Notes under the pieces: model-generated
The model's input: the letters and a program-made list of their open reading frames with translations, nothing else
What the model was told of the DNA's origin: nothing
Database searches by the model: none
Shown: in pieces, positions 58,465 through 64,000 of the stretch
Layout: each line of letters opens with the position of its first letter
How positions within the stretch are numbered: the stretch's first letter is position 1
Assembly (NCBI RefSeq): GCF_034259105.1
Contig: NZ_CP139478.1
Span: forward strand, 720,001-784,000
DNA: 64,000 nt
DNA from: Limosilactobacillus reuteri
Lineage (GTDB): Bacteria > Bacillota > Bacilli > Lactobacillales > Lactobacillaceae
Reading direction: 5' to 3'
Translations under genes and position numbers: made by a program

Positions 58465-58668
58465 ATGAGTAACAAACATGAAATTGAAGAAGATTTATAC
58501 CGTGCACAGTCCCGTTTGGATGATTTATGTAAACAAGAAGGACAGGAAAATACGGGTACTCAGACTGTTACTATTCAACCAAAGTACGGTGAAGAGATGC
58601 AATCTTTACGAGAAGAATGCAGCCAGTTACGGATTATTTTAGAAGCCATGGAAGCTTCTGAAGATTAA
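58465..58668 (+). CDS. Small hypothetical protein
   Basis: This 67-residue, acidic and mostly helical protein begins MSNKHEIEEDLYRAQSRLDD and ends EAMEASED. GGGGAG precedes the ATG at 58465. The frame extends upstream to 58393, but without a ribosome site. No family was recognised. It has its own terminator and is likely monocistronic. Confidence 0.6.
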   Translation: MSNKHEIEEDLYRAQSRLDDLCKQEGQENTGTQTVTIQPKYGEEMQSLREECSQLRIILEAMEASED

Positions 58669-58686
58669 TAAAATAAAAAGATTAAC

Positions 58687-58735
58687 AAAAAAGCAGTAAG
58701 CGCTAGAAGAAATCTCTCCTGTGCTTACTGCTTTT
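58687..58735. terminator. Bidirectional terminator
   Basis: AAAAAAGCAGTAAGC pairs with GCTTACTGCTTTT over a long loop, between convergent genes. Confidence 0.8.
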
Positions 58736-58738
58736 AAC

Positions 58739-59686
58739 TTATTTTTCTATTGTTTGCCAAATTGGATATTGACTAATGTCTAAGGTGAGGTCGATAAAAC
58801 GATTACCAATCTCTTCTCCATCAGTTTGACTAAATTCTAGTGAAGTAGTTGTGATGTGGAGATTATCGCTTTGGAAGTGGTGGACAAATTTTGATTGGTC
58901 TAACTTACCCCGGGCTAACTGCAGCAATTGCCAAATTGTCATAGGCCAACCTTTTCGTTCAGCAATGACTAATTCCAAGGATGGTTTCTTTAATGAAGCA
59001 TTTGGTGCGACCTTAAATCCGCCACCGATAAATGGATGATTGCTGGTAATTGCGATATAAGCTTTAGGAAAAATAAAGCGTTCACGCCCAGATTGAATCA
59101 TCAAGGTAAAGGGCTCTTGATCATAGATTACTCCAATTGCCTTTTGGAGGTAGGTGAAACGCCCGATATGATTTTTCTTGTGATGAGCCTTGAATGTATT
59201 AGCACGACTAACAATTGCCGCGTCAAAACCAATTCCTAAATTATTAAGAAAATAGCCTTCTTCACCCCGAATCGCCTCATGATAATGACCAATGTTAATT
59301 TTTTGTGGTGCGTCTGCAGTTAAAATTTGATCTAGTGCCCTTTGTGGATGCATAGAAATCCCGTAACCGCGGGCAAAATCATTTCCTGTCCCAGCAGGAA
59401 TATATCCAACCGCAAGTGGTTCTTTATTCAATCGCTTGGCCGTCTTCATAAGTCCATTAACAACTTGATGTAGCGTACCATCACCACCAATCGCAATGAC
59501 AATTGTTGATCTCGCATTATGGGATTGGGCGATTTGGCTGGCAAGGTATTCTCCATGATTAGGATACTTAGTTGTTTCCATGTGATAATCAATTTGTTGT
59601 TGATCTAAGACCGGTTTGATTGACGACCATGCCTTTTCTGCATTGCCATTACCAGCATGACGGTTGAGGATGATTGAATAATTCAT
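58739..59686 (-). CDS. dagK: Diacylglycerol/lipid kinase family protein
   Basis: This 315-residue DagK/YegS family kinase has the catalytic block AIGGDGTLHQVVNGL near residue 65 and GYIPAGTGNDFARG near residue 93. In Gram-positives this family recycles diacylglycerol from lipoteichoic acid synthesis. ATG at 59686 follows AAAGGAGG; a longer start upstream overlaps that site. The exact lipid substrate cannot be told from the sequence. Confidence 0.88.
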   Translation of the reverse strand: MNYSIILNRHAGNGNAEKAWSSIKPVLDQQQIDYHMETTKYPNHGEYLASQIAQSHNARSTIVIAIGGDGTLHQVVNGLMKTAKRLNKEPLAVGYIPAGTGNDFARGYGISMHPQRALDQILTADAPQKINIGHYHEAIRGEEGYFLNNLGIGFDAAIVSRANTFKAHHKKNHIGRFTYLQKAIGVIYDQEPFTLMIQSGRERFIFPKAYIAITSNHPFIGGGFKVAPNASLKKPSLELVIAERKGWPMTIWQLLQLARGKLDQSKFVHHFQSDNLHITTTSLEFSQTDGEEIGNRFIDLTLDISQYPIWQTIEK

Positions 59687-59768
59687 CAATATTCCTCCTT
59701 TGAATGGTGCCAAAAAGCAAAAATAATATAATTAATTCAGTATTTTTCTAATGTTCATAAGAAAGTTG

Positions 59769-59802
59769 GAGGCTGAGAAAAACAAGCGTTTTTCTCAGCC
59801 TC
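59769..59802. terminator. Perfect 14-bp hairpin between rpoY and dagK
   Basis: GAGGCTGAGAAAAA and its full complement enclose six bases. On the minus strand it lies 3' of rpoY. No long T run follows in either direction beyond the internal one. Confidence 0.6.
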
Positions 59803-59819
59803 TGTTAATGATTAAAAGC

Positions 59820-60032
59820 TTAGAACGTCGTCAACTTAAAATTAGGGTTTTGCTTTTCGTAAGCAAGGGCCTTTTCATCAAGTTGTTCTACAAATTCAAT
59901 ATTGTAGTCAGTGTTGTGTTCAACCATTAAAAGTGCTTCAGCTTCTGAATCAGCTTCAATATACAATGATTGAGTATTTTCACGAACTGGGCGTTTTGTC
60001 TTATCAGCTTGGTAGTATACTTTAAAAGTCAT
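59820..60032 (-). CDS. rpoY: RNA polymerase epsilon subunit
   Basis: This 70-residue protein matches the RpoY (YkzG) family: KVYYQADKTKRPVRENTQSLYIEA, then YNIEFVEQLDEKALAYEKQNPNFKL. Epsilon is a small, nonessential subunit of Firmicute RNA polymerase. In Bacillus and many lactobacilli it precedes rnjA; here the next gene on the strand is dagK after a hairpin. The ATG is behind AAGGAG. Confidence 0.9.
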   Translation of the reverse strand: MTFKVYYQADKTKRPVRENTQSLYIEADSEAEALLMVEHNTDYNIEFVEQLDEKALAYEKQNPNFKLTTF

Positions 60033-60167
60033 ACTGTTAAAAACTCCTTAATTAAAGATATTATGCAGTAATTTACTTTATTATTCTATCACAGATGACC
60101 AAAAGTGTCTTAAATTTTCCTAACATGGTATTATTAAATAAAGGTAAAGGCCAACGAGGTGATAGTC

Positions 60168-60644
60168 ATGGTTATATTCTTAATCTGTATTTTAGCAGCA
60201 ATAATTGTTATTGCTCTTTATTTAACGATCCATCGCGTATTTCTTAAGCGAGCAACGATGATGGTACAGAAAAATGCTCAAGACGTTACTGATGCAGCGT
60301 TAAATACTAGTTTGAAAGAAATGTTACATTGGAATAAAAATCTGAATTCTCAAATTGTTGCCGATGTTTGGGGAAAAGGTGTGCTTGCTTTTGAATACCA
60401 TTTTGATTATAAAAAAGAAAATATTAATCTTGATGATTTCACACGTCAAAAACTAGCAGCGAAACTTGATGAATATGCAAAACAACATCATTTAAAGATG
60501 GCTCCCAATGCCGCTCAACCGTTTATTATAACCGATTGGTGGAAATATGAGGGGATTTTGCATATCGATATTGCCTATTTGATAAATGAAGCAACTGTTG
60601 AGTACATTGAAGATTTAGAAAAATTAAATCAAAATAGCAATTAG
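60168..60644 (+). CDS. Membrane-anchored hypothetical protein
   Basis: This 158-residue product has an N-terminal membrane segment (residues 2-24) and a soluble part with FEYHFDYKKENINLDDF and PFIITDWWKYEGILHIDIAYL. ATG at 60168 fits AGGTGAT; GTG at 60159 lies inside that site. No family was recognised. It is divergent from rpoY. Confidence 0.65.
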   Translation: MVIFLICILAAIIVIALYLTIHRVFLKRATMMVQKNAQDVTDAALNTSLKEMLHWNKNLNSQIVADVWGKGVLAFEYHFDYKKENINLDDFTRQKLAAKLDEYAKQHHLKMAPNAAQPFIITDWWKYEGILHIDIAYLINEATVEYIEDLEKLNQNSN

Positions 60645-60648
60645 TTAA

Positions 60649-60690
60649 AATGGCCGGGAGAAAGTGTGGTTTTCTCTCGACCATTTTTTA
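60649..60690. terminator. Bidirectional terminator before def
   Basis: ATGG.CGGGAGAAA pairs with TTTCTC.CG.CCAT, with a T run on the plus side. It serves the converging genes. Confidence 0.75.
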
Positions 60691-60696
60691 TAAAAA

Positions 60697-61257
60697 TTAA
60701 CTAATCATCACTGTATCTGCAGGCGCCTCAAATGGTTGATCTTTATTAATATGATCGTAAAATAGCACCCCATGCAAATGGTCAATTTCATGCTGACAAA
60801 CAATTGCTGGGTAATGCTTTAATCGTACCTTATGCGTTTCACCATTAACGTCTTGATAACGTAATGTGATGCGGTCATGTCGTGGTACGTAGCCAGGTAC
60901 ATCTTTGTCAACTGAAAGACAACCTTCACCTTCAGTAAGAGCACCATATTGAACCGATTCACTGACGATTACTGGATTAATAATAACGTCCTTAAATAAG
61001 GGCTTTTCATCTTCATCAGGTGCAGGAACAAGGACAGCAGCCATTTGCTTTGAAACACCAACTTGAGGAGCAGCAAGGCCAACTCCAGCTCGTAACTTGT
61101 ATTTTTCACATAATTCAGGATCTTGACTTACTTCTAAGTATTTCATCATATCCTTTGCTAATTTTTGGTCTTCATCAGATAGGGGAAATGAGACCTTAGC
61201 AGCTCGTTTACGTAAAACGGGATTGCCGTCACGGGTAATATCTTTCATTAAATACAT
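60697..61257 (-). CDS. def: Peptide deformylase
   Basis: This metal hydrolase removes formyl groups from nascent proteins. The 186-residue protein keeps the three family motifs: [10 protein letters not shown] near residue 60, EGCLSVD near residue 115 with the metal Cys, and QHEIDHLHG near residue 156 with both metal His and the catalytic Glu. The long spacer after motif 1 is that of Gram-positive type 2 enzymes. ATG at 61257 is 11 bases from GGAGG; an in-frame ATG three codons later is possible. Confidence 0.95.
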   Translation of the reverse strand: MYLMKDITRDGNPVLRKRAAKVSFPLSDEDQKLAKDMMKYLEVSQDPELCEKYKLRAGVGLAAPQVGVSKQMAAVLVPAPDEDEKPLFKDVIINPVIVSESVQYGALTEGEGCLSVDKDVPGYVPRHDRITLRYQDVNGETHKVRLKHYPAIVCQHEIDHLHGVLFYDHINKDQPFEAPADTVMIS

Positions 61258-61415
61258 TACTCACTATGCCTCCATATAAAAATTCAGTCATATTATAGTC
61301 TATCATAACTATTTAAAATTGCTAATGAATATGAGGGTAACAATAGTTAACTATGAATTTTGAAAAAATGTATAGTTCATTTGGACCATTTTAACAATTC
61401 TGTCCATTAAGCTTA

Positions 61416-61478
61416 TGAAAGCGCTTGTATTATTTGGACGATCGGTTATACTATAAATGTAGGTAAGCAATCGCTTAC
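61416..61478 (+). promoter_or_regulatory. pdh operon promoter with cre-like site and palindrome
   Basis: TTGTAT (61425-61430) and TATACT (61447-61452) lie 16 bases apart. A cre-like sequence, TGAAAGCGCTTGTA (61416-61429, 12 of 14 against TGWAANCGNTNWCA), covers the -35 box, which suggests CcpA control. Downstream, GTAAGC-AATC-GCTTAC (61463-61478) is a perfect 6-bp inverted repeat near the expected transcription start and may be an operator for another regulator. Confidence 0.6.
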
Positions 61479-61513
61479 ATGATGTTAATTGGATTTGGAA
61501 AGGAATGTTGAAT

Positions 61514-62620
61514 ATGGCCAATACCAAAGCTGTCAATTTTGCTGAGATTAAAGCCAATGAAGGGGTACCTTATGCAAAACCCGTACAAATTCTTGATAAC
61601 GACGGAAATGTTGTTAACGAAGAATTAATGGCTAATTTCAGTGATGAATTATTAGTTGACTTAATGAAAAAAATGGTTTGGGAACGTGCCTTGCATGAAC
61701 AAACAATGAGTTTCTCAAAGCAAGGTCGATTAGGCTTCTATGCTCCAACTTGGGGTGAAGAAGCTTCTGAAATGGGAACAGCTGCTGCATTTAAGAAGCA
61801 AGACTTCCTTTTCCCTGCTTATCGTGATTTGCCACAATTAATTCAACATGGAGCAACTGTTGCTCAAATGTACTTATGGTCAAAGGGACACATCAAAGGT
61901 AACCTTTTTGATGCACGTGCTCTCCGGCCACAAATCATTATCGGAGCACAGATGGTCGAAATGGCTGGTGGTGCTCTTGGAATTAAGAAGAATGGTGAGA
62001 AAGACACTGTTGCCTATGCTTACACTGGTGAAGGTGGAAGTTCACAAGGTGATACTTATGAAGGAATGAACTTTGCTGGTGCATTCCAAGTACCTGGTGT
62101 ATTTATTATTCAAAATAATGGATGGGCTATTTCGTTCCCACGAAAGCTCCAAACTGAAGCACAAACAATTGCCCAAAAGGCTGTTGCTGCTGGAATTCCA
62201 GGTGTTCAAGTTGATGGAATGGATGTCCTTGCATGTTATGAAGTTGCAAAAGAAGCTCGTGAATTTGCTGCTGCCGGTAATGGACCAGTGCTAATCGAAA
62301 CATTAACATACCGGTTCGGTGCTCACAGTTCAGCAGGTGATGATCCTACTCGTTACCGGACTGAGGATGAAACAAAGCCATGGTTTGATAAAGATCCATT
62401 GATTCGTCTTCGCAAGTACCTAACGAAAAAGGGACTTTGGTCTGAAGAAGAAGAACAAAAATATGCTGATGAATGCAAACAAAGCTTTAAAGAAGCGATG
62501 AAAGAAGCTGACTCAGTAGAACCTGAAAAAGTTAGCGATATGTTGAAGCGGACGTTTGAAGTACCAACTCCAGACATTAAAGAACAAATTAAGAAGTACG
62601 AAGAAAAGGAGTCGAAGTAA
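61514..62620 (+). CDS. pdhA: Pyruvate dehydrogenase E1 alpha subunit
   Basis: This 368-residue thiamine-diphosphate E1 alpha pairs with PdhB to decarboxylate pyruvate. The ThDP motif begins AYTGEGGSSQGDTYEGMNFAG near residue 169 and runs to the NNGW segment. AHSSAGDDPTRYRT near residue 275 marks the regulatory loop region. AAAGGA at 61499-61504 fits ATG 61514. It is first in the operon; pdhB starts 2 bases after the stop. Confidence 0.95.
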   Translation: MANTKAVNFAEIKANEGVPYAKPVQILDNDGNVVNEELMANFSDELLVDLMKKMVWERALHEQTMSFSKQGRLGFYAPTWGEEASEMGTAAAFKKQDFLFPAYRDLPQLIQHGATVAQMYLWSKGHIKGNLFDARALRPQIIIGAQMVEMAGGALGIKKNGEKDTVAYAYTGEGGSSQGDTYEGMNFAGAFQVPGVFIIQNNGWAISFPRKLQTEAQTIAQKAVAAGIPGVQVDGMDVLACYEVAKEAREFAAAGNGPVLIETLTYRFGAHSSAGDDPTRYRTEDETKPWFDKDPLIRLRKYLTKKGLWSEEEEQKYADECKQSFKEAMKEADSVEPEKVSDMLKRTFEVPTPDIKEQIKKYEEKESK

Positions 62621-62622
62621 TC

Positions 62623-63600
62623 ATGGCTAAAAAGACTTATATCAAAGCTATTACTGAAGGTATTGACATCGCTTTAGCCGAAGATCCTAAGACTTTAGTA
62701 TTCGGTGAAGATGTTGGTAAAAACGGTGGTGTTTTCCGTGCTACTAATGGTCTTCAAGAAAAATACGGTGTTGATCGAGTATTTAGTACCCCTCTTGCCG
62801 AATCAGGTATTTTAGGAATGTCAATTGGTTTAGCAGTAACTGGCTGGCGTCCAGTACCAGAAATTCAATTCATGGGCTTTACTTTTGAAGCAATGGATTC
62901 TATCGCTGCTCAAATGTCACGGATTCGTTTCCAATACAATGGAACTAAGCATGCACCAATTACTATTCGGACTCCTTATGGTGGTGGTACTCATACTGCT
63001 GAATTGCACGGGGATGATCTTGAAAACTTCTTCGTTGGTATTCCAGGATTACGGGTTGTTGCACCAAGTTCTGCCTATGATGCTAAGGGCTTGATTATTT
63101 CTGCAATTGAAAATAACGATCCAGTTCTTTTCCTTGAAAACCTTCGTCTCTATCGTTCAGTCAAAGGTGAAGTTCCTGATGACAAGTATACTGTTCCGTT
63201 GGACAAAGCAAATGTTGTTCAAGAAGGTACTGATATTACAATTATCGCTTATGGCGGTGAAGTATCAGAAGCACAAAAAGCTGCTAAGAAATTAGCTAAG
63301 GACAATATTTCTGCTGAGATTATCGACTTGCGTTCTCTTTACCCACTTGATACTGACACGATCTTTGAATCAATTAAGAAGACGCACCGAGTAGTTATTG
63401 TTCAAGAAGCACAAAAGATGGCTGGTGTTGGTGCCCAAGTTGCATCAGCTATTTCAGAAGGTGCAATTATGTACCTTGATGCTCCTGTTACTCGGGTTGC
63501 TGCTCCTAACTCAGTATATCCATTCCCACAAGCTGAAAATGTTTGGCTTCCAGGTGCGCGTGATATTGAGGATGCCGTACGGGAAGTAATTAATTACTAA
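62623..63600 (+). CDS. pdhB: Pyruvate dehydrogenase E1 beta subunit
   Basis: This 325-residue partner of PdhA supplies the transketolase-type pyrimidine-binding domain: VFGEDVGKNGGVFRAT near residue 27, the TPLAESGILG segment with its catalytic Glu near residue 55, and TIRTPYGGGTHTAELHG near residue 112. The C-terminal transketolase domain starts near residue 195. The 2-base gap after pdhA implies coupled translation. Confidence 0.96.
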   Translation: MAKKTYIKAITEGIDIALAEDPKTLVFGEDVGKNGGVFRATNGLQEKYGVDRVFSTPLAESGILGMSIGLAVTGWRPVPEIQFMGFTFEAMDSIAAQMSRIRFQYNGTKHAPITIRTPYGGGTHTAELHGDDLENFFVGIPGLRVVAPSSAYDAKGLIISAIENNDPVLFLENLRLYRSVKGEVPDDKYTVPLDKANVVQEGTDITIIAYGGEVSEAQKAAKKLAKDNISAEIIDLRSLYPLDTDTIFESIKKTHRVVIVQEAQKMAGVGAQVASAISEGAIMYLDAPVTRVAAPNSVYPFPQAENVWLPGARDIEDAVREVINY

Positions 63601-63631
63601 AAGTACGGAATAGAAAGGGTGTTAATACGAT

Positions 63632-64000
63632 ATGGCATACATTTTTAGACTACCAGAAATGGGAGAAGGATTAACTGAAGGTGATGTTGCTTCTTGGCTC
63701 GTTAAAGAAGGAGAAGCAATTAAAGCTGATGATCCTTTAATTGAAATTCAAACTGATAAATCAACTACTCAATTGGTATCTCCAGTTGATGGAACTGTCA
63801 AAAAATTATTTGTAAAAGAAGACGACCATGTTGAAAAAGGCGACAAGCTCGCTGAAATTGATGATGGTAAGCCTGGTATTAGTACAAACGTCGAAAGTGA
63901 AGACGATGATGATGAAACTGATGCAGGCAGTGAAGAAGCTACCGAAAGTGAAGAATCCACGGCTCCAGCTGCAGATTCCCCTTCAGAAGATAATTCTTCA
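63632..64000 (+). CDS. pdhC: Dihydrolipoamide acetyltransferase E2, 5' part
   Basis: Only the first 123 codons are in the window. They encode one lipoyl domain (residues 1-80) with the lipoylated lysine in IQTDKSTTQ near residue 46. An acidic, S/E-rich linker follows that would lead to the subunit-binding and catalytic domains outside. ATG at 63632 lies behind AGAAAGGG. E2 forms the core of the pyruvate dehydrogenase complex and passes acetyl groups to CoA. Confidence 0.93.
   Translation, partial: MAYIFRLPEMGEGLTEGDVASWLVKEGEAIKADDPLIEIQTDKSTTQLVSPVDGTVKKLFVKEDDHVEKGDKLAEIDDGKPGISTNVESEDDDDETDAGSEEATESEESTAPAADSPSEDNSS

Overview
The window looks like chromosomal DNA of a low-GC Gram-positive lactobacillus, most probably Limosilactobacillus reuteri or a close relative. 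This rests on gene content, AT-rich codon use, frequent TTG and GTG starts with strong AGGAGG-type ribosome sites, T-box and L-box leaders, and a surface adhesin with a YSIRK-like signal and an LPQTG anchor. The species name is from recognition, not from a database search.

Layout. 1-5110 is a pile of mobile DNA: the 3' part of a group II intron whose reverse-transcriptase gene carries a nonsense codon, an IS66-family element split by a complete IS30-family element, a broken IS200/IS605 transposase, and the 5' stub of an IS1182-like transposase. 5204-10900 holds pgl, rlmA, a probable structured RNA, trmL, ftsK and two small membrane-protein genes, one of only 39 codons. A second, full-length group IIC intron (10947-12856) sits directly behind a Rho-independent terminator and just upstream of the MraZ operator. 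12955-26357 is the division and cell wall (dcw) cluster: mraZ, rsmH, ftsL, pbp2, mraY, murD, murG, divIB, ftsA, ftsZ, sepF, yggT, ylmH, divIVA. A T-box leader and ileS follow.

29564-39092 holds housekeeping genes: csp, nudF, mtnN, a cysteine desulfurase with a DUF1831 gene and mnmA (a likely tRNA 2-thiouridine module), a phosphatase, a TPR protein, recD2 and prs. 39302-43365 encodes a large MucBP-type, sortase-anchored adhesin broken by a 5-bp tandem duplication. 43454-53500 carries lysine and diaminopimelate synthesis: lysC-dapF on the minus strand, and lysA-dapH-deacetylase-dapA-dapB-aminotransferase-asd on the plus strand behind a lysine riboswitch. Together they encode every step from aspartate to lysine by the acetylated route. 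A second IS30 copy lies between asd and its terminator.

54656-61257 holds glycerate kinase, small unknown genes, a LysM-NlpC/P60 cell wall hydrolase, a lipid kinase, rpoY and def. The window ends in the pyruvate dehydrogenase operon (pdhA, pdhB, 5' part of pdhC), preceded by a cre-like site and a 16-bp palindrome.

How the genes connect: the dcw cluster and the DAP pathway both feed peptidoglycan synthesis. No convincing new defence or biosynthetic system was found. The most unusual signals are the potentially reversible adhesin frameshift, the pair of nearly identical introns with different lesions (a nonsense codon in one, YVDD for YADD in the other), the shared target core of the two IS30 copies, and an unassigned structured RNA in front of trmL.
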